From the NCBI GenBank assembly GCA_011525445.1, contig WTGE01000028.1, positions 1 to 9,099 of the forward strand: a stretch of DNA of 9,099 nt, read 5' to 3'. The DNA comes from Synechococcus sp. CO36386bin_37. GTDB taxonomy: Bacteria; Cyanobacteriota; Cyanobacteriia; PCC-6307; Cyanobiaceae. Below the pieces are notes generated by a model. That model did no database searches. It was not told the origin of the DNA and saw nothing but the letters and a program-made list of their open reading frames with translations. Shown in pieces: positions 1 through 8,198 of the stretch (position 1 is its first letter; each line of letters opens with the position of its first letter). Made by a program: the position numbers and the translations under genes.

Positions 1-406
1 CGCGGAAGATCACCGTGCACTTCACCTTGTCGCCTGCCTTGAGGAAGCGCTGGGCTTGCCCAATGCGAACGTCGTAATCGTGTTGGTCGATTTTGTAACG
101 CATCTTGACCTCTTTGACTTCGGTCTGATGCGATTTTTTCTTCGCTTCTTTGGCTTTTTTTTCCTGTTCGAATTTGAATTTGCCGTAATCCATGATTCGG
201 CAAACCGGTGGATCAGCTTTCTCACTGACCAAGACGAGATCTAGCTCACGCTCGCGGGCAACGTCTAAAGCTTGCTCTCGGTCGATCACCCCAAGCTGTT
301 CACCGTCTGCGTCAACAACCCGGAGCTGTGGGTAGTTGATACGGTCATTGATGTTGGGGAGCTCCCGGACGGGGGCGCGTCGGTCAAAGCGAGGACGTGG
401 AGGCAT
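1..406 (-). CDS. infC: Translation initiation factor IF-3 (3' end outside window)
   Basis: IF-3 binds the 30S ribosomal subunit, keeps it apart from 50S and checks start-codon/initiator-tRNA pairing. The first 135 residues are visible. They cover the whole N-terminal domain (about 17-85, with [13 protein letters not shown] and [19 protein letters not shown], matching the IF-3 signature), the lysine-rich linker (about 86-98) and the beginning of the C-terminal domain ([18 protein letters not shown]). Roughly a third of the protein lies beyond position 1. The ATG at 404-406 is preceded directly by an in-frame TGA (407-409), so no upstream extension is possible. Unlike the AUU start of E. coli infC, this is an ordinary ATG, and no Shine-Dalgarno is apparent. 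It lies 52 nt downstream of miaA in the same direction and may share its transcript. Identification is secure. Confidence 0.97.
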   Translation of the reverse strand, partial: MPPRPRFDRRAPVRELPNINDRINYPQLRVVDADGEQLGVIDREQALDVARERELDLVLVSEKADPPVCRIMDYGKFKFEQEKKAKEAKKKSHQTEVKEVKMRYKIDQHDYDVRIGQAQRFLKAGDKVKCTVIFR

Positions 407-422
407 TCAGTGTGGTGAAGGG

Positions 423-448
423 CTGCTGATGAAAATTTTGCTCAGCAG
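423..448. repeat. Inverted repeat between miaA and infC
   Basis: Perfect 7-bp arms CTGCTGA (423-429) and TCAGCAG (442-448) flank a 12-nt spacer that contains the palindrome AAAATTTT. Read on the minus strand it lies just after the miaA stop and ends 16 nt before the infC ATG. There is no T-run after it in either direction, so it is not a standard intrinsic terminator. It could be a leader structure for infC, a processing site, or chance. Confidence 0.4.
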
Positions 449-458
449 AATTTGCTCT

Positions 459-1391
459 TTACCCTAGACCCGCTTCGATCAGCTGTATCGCTTCCCTGAG
501 GGCATCCTGACCTGTCAACCAATGGGGGCTGTGCTGGCGTCGAAACCAGGTGCGCTGCCGTTTGGCGAACTGATGTGTTCGTCTTGTGGTTTTGGCGATT
601 GCTTCGGATTTGCTGAGGTCGCCTCCCAGAACCTCAAGGGCTTCTCCATAGCCAATAGTTTTCAGCAGGGGGAGGTCAGATCCGTAGCGATCGCTGAGGA
701 GCTGGGTTTCCGCGATTAAGCCCTCTGCATAAATCTGAATGGTGCGTTGGGCGATCCTGGATCGCAGGTCCTCGGGATTAAGTCCCAGCTCCAGCACGCG
801 CCAGGGGGGTGGCTTCACCAACTGTTGCTGGCTCATCGGTTTGCCGCTGGCGTACAACACTTCCAAAGCGCGTTGCGTGCGAATCGCATCGCCCGGCGCG
901 ATCTTGGCGGCTGCCTGCGGATCGGCCTGTTGGAGCAGTTGATGACAGTTCGTTTGACCGAGGGCGCTGAGCTGACGCCGCAGCTCAGCTTGAGGGGGAA
1001 CGGCAGGGGGCATCAAGCCTTGGGTGAGGGCTTTGAGATAGAGGCCGCTCCCACCCACAAGAAACGCCACGCCGCGATCGTGGAGGGCATGGTTTACAGC
1101 ACGCAGCGCGTCTTGCTGAAATTCCTGCAAGGTGATCGGTTGATCGGGCTTGCGCAGGTCCAGCAGGTGGTGGGTGACGCGCTGCTGTTGCTCCACGGTT
1201 GGCTTGGCTGTGCCGATGTCCATTCCCATGTAGAGCTGGCGAGAGTCGACATTGAGAATCTCCAGCTCGAAGTGTTCAGCGAGTTCAACTGAGAGCGCCG
1301 TCTTACCGCTTGCGGTTGGTCCGAGCAGGGCCACCACTAGGGGTGTCTCTGTACCTGTGCTGCTCCCCGATTCAGGGCTGATCTGGTTCAT
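459..1391 (-). CDS. miaA: tRNA dimethylallyltransferase (tRNA delta(2)-isopentenylpyrophosphate transferase)
   Basis: MiaA transfers a dimethylallyl group from DMAPP to N6 of A37 in tRNAs reading UNN codons. This is the first step toward i6A/ms2i6A and improves codon-anticodon pairing in the cytoplasm. The 310-residue product has the usual family length. Visible motifs are the P-loop GPTASGKT (24-31), the substrate-binding segment [16 protein letters not shown] (49-64), HHLLD (74-78), GGSGLY (113-118, Ser where Thr is usual) and the later [16 protein letters not shown] segment. The C-terminal part has the basic [16 protein letters not shown] stretch typical of tRNA contact. The start is the ATG at 1389-1391, with no clear ribosome binding site. 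It is divergent from gyrB across 117 bp and co-directional with infC, so the two translation-related genes may form a unit. Confidence 0.97.
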   Translation of the reverse strand: MNQISPESGSSTGTETPLVVALLGPTASGKTALSVELAEHFELEILNVDSRQLYMGMDIGTAKPTVEQQQRVTHHLLDLRKPDQPITLQEFQQDALRAVNHALHDRGVAFLVGGSGLYLKALTQGLMPPAVPPQAELRRQLSALGQTNCHQLLQQADPQAAAKIAPGDAIRTQRALEVLYASGKPMSQQQLVKPPPWRVLELGLNPEDLRSRIAQRTIQIYAEGLIAETQLLSDRYGSDLPLLKTIGYGEALEVLGGDLSKSEAIAKTTRRTHQFAKRQRTWFRRQHSPHWLTGQDALREAIQLIEAGLG

Positions 1392-1431
1392 CGGAGAAAC
1401 GATGGGTGCATCCCCTCTAAAAATGACGCGT

Positions 1432-1455
1432 CAGAGGCTCCCACGAGCGCCTCTG
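1432..1455. repeat. Inverted repeat in the miaA/gyrB divergent promoter region
   Basis: The arms CAGAGGC (1432-1438) and GCCTCTG (1449-1455) are a perfect 7-bp match around a 10-nt spacer. An alternative fold adds a CTC/GAG pairing around a CCAC loop. It lies 41 nt upstream of the miaA start and 53 nt upstream of the gyrB start. It may sit in a 5' UTR or act as a protein-binding dyad. No convincing -35/-10 pair could be assigned to either gene, although TTAAAT at 1467-1472 is a weak -10 candidate for gyrB. Confidence 0.4.
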
Positions 1456-1499
1456 GGAAGCCGGTGTTAAATTGGGGTTCAAAAGGTGGCTGGGCCTAA

Positions 1500-3475
<1,976 letters not shown>

Positions 3476-3476
<1 letters not shown>

Positions 3477-3814
3477 TGCGTATGTCGACAGGTGTGGCGT
3501 TGCGTTGGGGTTGGTTGCTGGGAGTCGCCCTGATGGCACCTGTTGCTCTGCCGGCTGGTGGCGCACAGCGCAGACTACTTCCTGTCCGCCGACAGGAAGG
3601 CAAGAGCCCTCTGCTGAGCGGTGAGCATTGCGTATTGCGTTCAAGTCCAATGGTAGAGGCCCCTGTTTTAGACCGGGTTGAGCTCGGCACACCGCTGCAA
3701 CTATTGCGCCAATGGCGCAGCGAGGATGGTCGTGATTGGATTCAGGTTCAGGTCATGCTGGGTCGGGGTACGCCAGCAAGTGTGCAGTCCCTGAGAGGAT
3801 GGGTCAATGGCTGA
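3476..3814 (+). CDS. Small exported protein with an SH3-like domain, function unknown
   Basis: This 112-residue protein has a plausible Sec signal peptide: basic residues at 2 and 10, a hydrophobic stretch about 11-27, and a possible cleavage site after GGA at 28-30. A basic linker ([13 protein letters not shown]) follows. The rest (about 50-112) looks like a bacterial SH3 (SH3b) domain: [35 protein letters not shown] and a closing RGWVNG. Such domains often bind cell-wall peptides or partner proteins, but the ligand here is unknown. Placement in the periplasm or cell wall is inferred. The ATG at 3476 overlaps the gyrB stop (TGATG); an in-frame ATG at 3482 is an alternative that removes two residues. 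The gene overlaps crcB1 by 8 nt. I do not recognise a named family, and the SH3 assignment is moderately sure. Confidence 0.8.
3793..3798 (+). promoter_or_regulatory. Ribosome binding site of crcB1
   Basis: GAGAGG lies 8 nt before the ATG at 3807, inside the coding sequence of the SH3-like gene. It supports the start of crcB1, although its gene begins within the preceding one. Confidence 0.6.
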
Positions 3815-4217
3815 TTCACTGACGTTGAGTCAGGTTGTGATGGTGGGTTTGGGAGCGATTCCTGGAGCCTGGCTTCGTTTGCGGGTCGTCAATCATTTTG
3901 AGCCAATGGTTCCCTCCAAGCATTGGGGAACATTTGCTGTGAACCTTGTAGCTGCATTTGGCTTGGGGCTTGTGCTCGGAGTGCAGGTCAATGATCCACG
4001 GCCAATATCGCAGGGTGCTCATTCCCTCAATCTCTTGATAGCGGTTGGTTTCTTCGGCAGCCTCAGCACCTTCTCCACGTTTGCGGTTGAAATATGGAAC
4101 ACTTTGAAGCAGAGGCGTTGGTCTGAATCCCTGCTGCTCACGGTTGCTTCGATTGTGGGAGGGCTTGTGATGGCAGGCTTTGGGTACGGAATCGGTCTGG
4201 CGGAAGGGGTAATCTGA
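3807..4217 (+). CDS. crcB: Fluoride channel subunit, CrcB/Fluc family (first paralogue)
   Basis: Fluc proteins are small dimeric inner-membrane channels that let toxic fluoride leave the cytoplasm. The 136-residue protein has four hydrophobic segments (about 8-28, 42-60, 74-98, 108-131). Family motifs are [11 protein letters not shown] (14-24), the conserved pore Asn N46 in FAVNLVAAF, and [12 protein letters not shown] (81-92), with both pore phenylalanines F89 and F92 intact. Basic residues are concentrated in loops 1-2 (R24, R26, K38) and 3-4 (K101, R103, R104). By the positive-inside rule this predicts those loops in the cytoplasm and both termini outside. Translation is probably coupled to the upstream gene through an 8-nt overlap, and the stop overlaps the next paralogue by 1 nt. 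No fluoride riboswitch is seen near it. The product probably pairs with the next gene's product. Confidence 0.95.
   Translation: MADSLTLSQVVMVGLGAIPGAWLRLRVVNHFEPMVPSKHWGTFAVNLVAAFGLGLVLGVQVNDPRPISQGAHSLNLLIAVGFFGSLSTFSTFAVEIWNTLKQRRWSESLLLTVASIVGGLVMAGFGYGIGLAEGVI
4204..4209 (+). promoter_or_regulatory. Ribosome binding site of crcB2
   Basis: AAGGGG lies 7 nt before the ATG at 4217, inside the end of crcB1. It supports the overlapping start of the second paralogue. Confidence 0.6.
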
Positions 4218-4612
4218 TGTCGCAAGCTCCAAGTTCTACGCCGTTTCAACTCCCTTTGCGTCAAGAGCTGAGTGAGTTGCTGTTTGTGGCTTTAGGGGCT
4301 GTTCCCGGAGCGGTGATGCGATGGCAGGTGACGGGCCACCTTCATGACAACAACGTCGTCGTCAATGTGTTTGGTGCGTTTATTCTCGGATTGTTGGCAG
4401 GGCTTCCTCTGCGGCCAAGGCGTCAGTTCTTCATTGGTATTGGTTTTTGTGGTTCGCTAACAACGTTCAGCAGCTGGATGGTGAGCTGTGTTGTGATGAT
4501 CAGCAGAGCTGAATGGCTTTCAGCTCTGGGCTTGATTGGTGTAACGCTTGGTTTGGGTCTGGGAGCGGCTGGTTTGGGGGCATGGCTGGGTCGAACTATG
4601 TCCAGAAATTGA
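4217..4612 (+). CDS. crcB: Fluoride channel subunit, CrcB/Fluc family (second paralogue)
   Basis: This 131-residue partner of the preceding channel subunit has four hydrophobic segments (about 18-34, 46-65, 70-95, 100-125). It keeps GALGAVPGAVMR-type residues (25-35), the pore Asn N50 in VVVNVFGAF, and GFCGSLTTFSSW (76-87). F84 matches the first pore phenylalanine, but the second is Trp (W87). Positive charge sits in loop 2-3 (R66, R68, R69) and at the C-terminus (GRTMSRN). This predicts both termini and loop 2-3 in the cytoplasm, the reverse of the first subunit. Two genes with opposite bias are the known arrangement for heterodimeric Fluc channels, as opposed to single dual-topology genes. 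The ATG shares one base with the stop of crcB1, and this is the last gene of the plus-strand cluster. Confidence 0.94.
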   Translation: MSQAPSSTPFQLPLRQELSELLFVALGAVPGAVMRWQVTGHLHDNNVVVNVFGAFILGLLAGLPLRPRRQFFIGIGFCGSLTTFSSWMVSCVVMISRAEWLSALGLIGVTLGLGLGAAGLGAWLGRTMSRN

Positions 4613-4618
4613 TTGTTG

Positions 4619-4649
4619 TCTAAATAGGTTTTTTAGAATTGGTTTTTTT
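4619..4649 (+). terminator. Weak candidate terminator after crcB2
   Basis: The arms TCTAAA (4619-4624) and TTTAGA (4632-4637) form a 6-bp, mostly A-T stem. A short spacer and a run of seven T (4643-4649) follow, just after the crcB2 stop. Position and T-run suit an intrinsic terminator of the gyrB-crcB2 transcript, but the stem is weak. Confidence 0.3.
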
Positions 4650-4675
4650 ATGAGCGTGGCTAATCATCTGATCCT

Positions 4676-4722
4676 TTCAACTATATTTATCGCGTTGAAT
4701 CGTTCGCGGTAGAATCCACCGC
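4676..4722. repeat. Two small inverted repeats in the convergent crcB2/acyltransferase gap
   Basis: TTCAAC (4676-4681) with GTTGAA (4694-4699), and GCGGT (4706-4710) with ACCGC (4718-4722), lie side by side. The second starts 5 nt past the acyltransferase stop on the minus strand. They could slow or end transcription of that gene, but neither is followed by a T-run on that strand, so the role is open. Confidence 0.3.
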
Positions 4723-4727
4723 TATTG

Positions 4728-5882
4728 TTAAGTTCTGAAGCGTTCTCTTAGCTTGAGAAAGGGTTTTTCGGTTAGTTCGAATGCTGCTACTCCAGCGGTT
4801 ATTGATAAAAGCAGGTAGATCCAGAAGGCTGATCCTGAGTTGGTAAATGCTGGGATCGCTCGAAGGCCTTGTAGGACATAGAGATGAATCAGATAGGTGC
4901 TGTAGCTCGTTGTGGCAATAATCTGAATTAACTGTCTCGGTGCTTTGTGGATTGTGCTGGCTTTGTAATGGAAACAACCTAATACCAACAGTGCGCTCAG
5001 TAGGGAGCACAGTGGATAGACCAGCAAGCCAAGCGTGAGCCATGTTTGAGTATTGATCACATCGGCGCCTACGATTGATTTATTGATCCACCATCCAGTA
5101 ATACTCATCCCCAAGACTGCGCCAATCACGATAGGAGTGGAATAACGCATGATTCGCTGAAGGGTTTCTTTGAATAAGGTTTGGACGCAGGCAAGAAAGG
5201 CTCCCATGCTCAATGCATCAAGTTGTAGAAACGGGTTTCTTTTAAGCGTCTCCCACGACACCTCGCTGGATAAGCAGGTTTTGTATCGAAAAAATGTTGC
5301 AATTACGATTAAAGTTAGTGCCAATGCTGCAATCATTGCTGCTGCGCATTTTTGACTTCTGCTGCCAATCAGTGCGGTCGAGACAATGAGAAAAATTGAT
5401 ATAATTCCATAGGACCATTCTTCGATCACGAGGCTCCAGCCCACCTCGATCAAGCTTGCATTGCTTCTGACGGTTTGCATGAACAGCGCATTCTCTAGGA
5501 ATGTGTTTGTGAACAGGCTGGAACTGCTGAAAATCGTGATAGCAACGAGAAACATCCAATAGGTTGGTACTGTTCTGATCCAGCGCCTGATGGCAAAGTT
5601 TTTGGCATAAACAGTTGAGCCTTGGTAAATTACTTTTATGGATTGACTGGCAATTAAATAGCCACTAATGGCAAAGAATATTCTGACTCCCCACCAACCA
5701 GGCTTGAAAAAGAACGTAAAGGAAGAGATAAGAGTATTTGAAATTAAATTATTCCAGTTGTTGATTAAATAAAATCCGTGGGAAATGGTGACAAGTACAA
5801 CGGCGGCGGCACGGAGTAGTTCAATTCCGTCAATCCATTGACGAGCTTTTGGTTTTTGGCCTTGATTCTCAATAACTTGCAT
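4728..5882 (-). CDS. Membrane-bound acyltransferase family 3 (OafA/YrhL-like)
   Basis: Family 3 acyltransferases are multi-pass inner-membrane enzymes that usually O-acetylate or otherwise acylate surface polysaccharides, peptidoglycan or lipids. The acceptor cannot be read from the sequence. With the ATG at 5882 the product has 384 residues, the usual length for a stand-alone acyltransferase domain with no SGNH extension. Motifs in order are WIDGIELLRAAAVV (16-29), the conserved His H35, GVRIFFAISGYLI (65-77), RRWIRTVPTY (99-108), WSLVIEEWSY (149-158), STYLIHLYVL near the end and a closing TEKPF. About ten hydrophobic segments are visible. A TTG at 5895-5897 could add five residues, but ATG is preferred; neither has a clear ribosome binding site. 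The gene is AT-richer than infC, miaA and mgtE (18-20 G+C in 60 bases at 5281 and 5701) and stands alone, suggesting an accessory, perhaps acquired, gene. Confidence 0.9.
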   Translation of the reverse strand: MQVIENQGQKPKARQWIDGIELLRAAAVVLVTISHGFYLINNWNNLISNTLISSFTFFFKPGWWGVRIFFAISGYLIASQSIKVIYQGSTVYAKNFAIRRWIRTVPTYWMFLVAITIFSSSSLFTNTFLENALFMQTVRSNASLIEVGWSLVIEEWSYGIISIFLIVSTALIGSRSQKCAAAMIAALALTLIVIATFFRYKTCLSSEVSWETLKRNPFLQLDALSMGAFLACVQTLFKETLQRIMRYSTPIVIGAVLGMSITGWWINKSIVGADVINTQTWLTLGLLVYPLCSLLSALLVLGCFHYKASTIHKAPRQLIQIIATTSYSTYLIHLYVLQGLRAIPAFTNSGSAFWIYLLLSITAGVAAFELTEKPFLKLRERFRT

Positions 5883-6134
5883 TTTTAAGTCTTGCAAGGA
5901 CGATCTGCGTTCGGTAAGAGATGAGAAAAACGGACCATCAAGTTTTGACCAGCTGGTTTTGATGCATGCCGAGATGATTTGGAAGCTTTCGTTGGAGGCA
6001 TGTTGAGGTCATCTCAATGCTGAAAAGATGACCTTGATAAAGATTGCATTCCCAAGTGGTAGAGCCCCAATCCCCGAGGTTGAGGCTCAGTGACTCTGGA
6101 GCGCAGGATGGACTATGACTGAACCGAGATCAGT
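5883..6134. other. Non-coding gap between gpx and the acyltransferase
   Basis: No supported gene lies in these 252 bases. Only tiny open frames occur on the plus strand (14 codons from 5962, 21 codons from 6028), without convincing ribosome binding sites. The stretch must hold the end of the gpx transcript and any acyltransferase promoter. It contains the inverted repeat at 6006-6034 and a weaker GAGCC/GGCTC pairing at 6062-6088. Confidence 0.6.
6006..6034. repeat. Perfect 9-bp inverted repeat with 11-nt spacer
   Basis: The arms AGGTCATCT (6006-6014) and AGATGACCT (6026-6034) are exact reverse complements and can extend outward through G-U and A-T pairs. There is no T-run on either side. It lies about 100 nt past the gpx stop and about 125 nt before the acyltransferase ATG. 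It may be an RNA stem, a transcription-end structure or a binding site. Confidence 0.5.
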
Positions 6135-6614
6135 TCAAGCTGCGAGTGCTTGTTCAATCGCTGCTGTTAAATCTTCGGAATCAGGTTCAGTCCCGCTTTT
6201 GAATCGTGCGATCACTGTTCCATCCTTGCCGACTAAGAACTTTTCGAAGTTCCATGCCACGTCTCCCGCTGGTTCGGTTGTGTTGAGGGTGGTGTAGGGC
6301 TCGGTAGTCGTTCCAGTGGCATGGACTTTGTCAAACAGCTCAAAGCTGGCGTTGTACGTGGTGGAGCAGAAACTTTTGATTTCGTCAAGCGTGCCTGGCT
6401 CCTGAGCGCCGAAGTCATTGCAAGGGAACCCCAACACAACCAGGCCCTTGGGCCCATAGTTGTCTTGAAGCGCTTGAAGGCCGCTGTATTGACGTGTGAA
6501 TCCGCAGCGGCTAGCCACGTTCACGATCAACAGCACCTTGCCCGCGTAGGAACCCAGGGATTTACTGGAACCATCAGGAGTGTTGACAGAGACGTTGCTG
6601 ATGTTGGGCGACAT
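6135..6614 (-). CDS. Glutathione peroxidase family protein (Cys-type peroxidase)
   Basis: The family reduces hydrogen peroxide and organic or lipid hydroperoxides. Bacterial and cyanobacterial Cys forms often use thioredoxin or NADPH-linked donors rather than glutathione. From the ATG at 6612-6614 the product has 159 residues, the family norm; an upstream TTG (6686) would add 24 residues not typical of the fold. The thioredoxin-like fold shows VLLIVNVASRCGFTRQY (27-43) with peroxidatic C37, LGFPCNDFGAQEPGT (61-75), the second cysteine C83 in EIKSFC, and WNFEKFLV with W121-N122. The expected catalytic tetrad is Cys-Gln-Trp-Asn. Here D67 occupies the Gln position (NDF instead of NQF), while the other three residues are present. 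The gene is divergent from mgtE (77 bp between starts). Family is certain; activity and reductant are not. Confidence 0.94.
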   Translation of the reverse strand: MSPNISNVSVNTPDGSSKSLGSYAGKVLLIVNVASRCGFTRQYSGLQALQDNYGPKGLVVLGFPCNDFGAQEPGTLDEIKSFCSTTYNASFELFDKVHATGTTTEPYTTLNTTEPAGDVAWNFEKFLVGKDGTVIARFKSGTEPDSEDLTAAIEQALAA

Positions 6615-6691
6615 CGGGGGTACAAGTGCAATTCGCGCTGACGATAACCGGCTGCTGATCGACTTACACTGAAGCCGACTGGGCAAAGAGC

Positions 6692-8146
6692 ATGGATGAA
6701 GCCCAGGGCAGCAATGGTGTGAGTGTCGCTAACGACTTGGTTGCTGAGGTTGTCACTCAACAGTTGCAGGCGATGCTGTCAGTTGGCAATTACGACGGCG
6801 TTAAGGTGCTTCTGGCGCCGGTTCAGCCGGTTGATGCGGCCGAGGCGATCGGCTGTTTACCGCGCACCATGCAGGCCCTGGCGTTTCGTCTGCTCGGCAA
6901 AGATGAAGCCATTGAGGTGTACGAATATCTCGAGCCGGCCATTCAGCAAAGTCTGCTGGAGCGATTGCGTTCCAGTGAGGTGTTGGAGCTGGTCGAAGAG
7001 ATGTCCCCCGATGATCGGGTGCGTTTACTGGACGAGCTTCCTGCGAAGGTGGTGCGTCGTTTGCTGGTGGAACTCAGTCCCTCTGAGAGGCGTGTGACTG
7101 CTCAACTTTTGGGCTACGCGCCCGAGACAGCAGGCCGTTTGATGACAACGGAATATATCGACCTCAAAGAATTTCACAGTGCTGCGCAGGCCCTCACCAT
7201 TGTTCGACGCCGGGCCCGCGAAACGGAAACCATTTACAGCCTGTATGTGACCGATGGTCAAAGGCATCTCACTGGGATTCTGTCCTTGCGTGACCTGGTG
7301 ACAGCCGACCCGATGGATTGCGTGGGTGGGGTGATGACCCGCGAGGTGGTCAGTGTTGGCACTGACACAGATCAGGAGGAGGTCGCCCGAGCCATTCAAC
7401 GCTATGACTTTTTGGCTGTGCCAGTGGTCGACCGGGAACGTCGTCTGGTTGGAATCGTCACCGTTGATGACGTGATTGATGTCATCGAGCAGGAAGCCAC
7501 TCGTGACCTTTATGCAGCTGGTGCAGTTGAGGCTGGTGATGAGGATGACTATTTCCAGAGCAATTTGTTCACAGTGGCGCGTCGTCGGGTGGTGTGGTTA
7601 TCGGTTTTGGTGGTGGCCAGTTTCTTTACATCTCAGGTGATTGCCCTCAATGAACAGGTGCTGAAAGAGGTGGTGCTGCTTGCCGCTTTTATTCCGTTGC
7701 TGGCCGGTACGGGCGGAAATGTGGGGGCTCAGAGCTCCACCGTGGTCATCCGAGGCTTGAGCACTCAGAGCATTTCGTCGCTTGGGCCCTTGAAAGCCGT
7801 GTTACGAGAAGCGGCTGCCGGAGCGTTACTGGGTCTCTTGATGGTGGTGTTGGTGGTTCCGTTTGCCTGGTGGCGTGGCGAGAGCCCGCTCGTTGGTTTG
7901 TCGGTTGGTATCAGCTTGCTGGCGATCACAACCCTGGCAGCGACTGCTGGCGCGGCCTTTCCGTTGTTGTTTCACAGGATGGGTTTGGATCCCGCATTGA
8001 TGTCGACACCTTTCATCACGACCTGTACGGATGTCATGGGAACGCTGATTTATCTCAAGACGGCCCAGTGGCTGCTGGTGAACGCGCCTAAGCTTCTCGA
8101 CAGTACGAGTATTTCTACTCATTTACCTTCAGCGATGGTTTTCTGA
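6692..8146 (+). CDS. mgtE: Magnesium transporter MgtE
   Basis: MgtE is a homodimeric Mg2+-selective inner-membrane channel gated by cytosolic Mg2+. The 484-residue product has the full architecture. An N-terminal helical domain (about 20-135) carries the repeated LxELPxxxVRRLLxELxP pattern. Two CBS domains follow (about 145-265; YSLYVTDGQRHLTGILSLRDLV, then VGGVMTREV and VDRERRLVGIVTVDDVIDVI). After a linking helix come five membrane segments (about 297-470). Channel motifs are PLLAGTGGNVGAQSS, with GGN at 341-343, and CTDVMGTLIYL, whose D447 corresponds to the pore aspartate of characterised MgtE. The ATG at 6692 has a weak AAAGAG ribosome binding site close by. The 77-bp gap from gpx is too short for an M-box Mg2+ riboswitch, so control is probably at the protein level through the Mg2+-binding N and CBS domains. 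Confidence 0.97.
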   Translation: MDEAQGSNGVSVANDLVAEVVTQQLQAMLSVGNYDGVKVLLAPVQPVDAAEAIGCLPRTMQALAFRLLGKDEAIEVYEYLEPAIQQSLLERLRSSEVLELVEEMSPDDRVRLLDELPAKVVRRLLVELSPSERRVTAQLLGYAPETAGRLMTTEYIDLKEFHSAAQALTIVRRRARETETIYSLYVTDGQRHLTGILSLRDLVTADPMDCVGGVMTREVVSVGTDTDQEEVARAIQRYDFLAVPVVDRERRLVGIVTVDDVIDVIEQEATRDLYAAGAVEAGDEDDYFQSNLFTVARRRVVWLSVLVVASFFTSQVIALNEQVLKEVVLLAAFIPLLAGTGGNVGAQSSTVVIRGLSTQSISSLGPLKAVLREAAAGALLGLLMVVLVVPFAWWRGESPLVGLSVGISLLAITTLAATAGAAFPLLFHRMGLDPALMSTPFITTCTDVMGTLIYLKTAQWLLVNAPKLLDSTSISTHLPSAMVF

Positions 8147-8198
8147 GAGCTCCTTTACGTTTCTTAGGGTTAATCTTTACAGAACTCAATGAAGCGTC

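Noticed and set aside
687..694. HIP1-like octamer GCGATCGC inside miaA
   Set aside because: A single copy was noticed, within coding sequence. It is a common cyanobacterial word but is not enriched here.
747..1292. 181-codon plus-strand open frame opposite miaA
   Set aside because: It lies wholly antisense to a clear MiaA sequence, has no recognisable domain and no ribosome binding site, and is best explained as a shadow.
3700..3810. Fluoride riboswitch upstream of crcB1
   Set aside because: The upstream DNA is coding sequence of the SH3-like gene, and I could not find the crcB-motif pseudoknot elements.
5962..6006. 14-codon plus-strand frame ending at the inverted repeat, resembling a leader peptide plus attenuator
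   Set aside because: No plus-strand gene follows within 600 bp, there is no T-run after the stem and no ribosome binding site.
6028..6093. 21-codon plus-strand frame after the hairpin
   Set aside because: It is too short, has only a weak GAAAAG upstream and shows no recognisable similarity.
6615..6686. N-terminal extension of the peroxidase from a TTG start
   Set aside because: The extra 24 residues lack the family fold, and the ATG at 6614 gives the normal length and a typical N-terminus.
6615..6691. Mg2+ riboswitch (M-box) upstream of mgtE
   Set aside because: The gap is only 77 bp, shared with the divergent gpx promoter, which is too short for an M-box.
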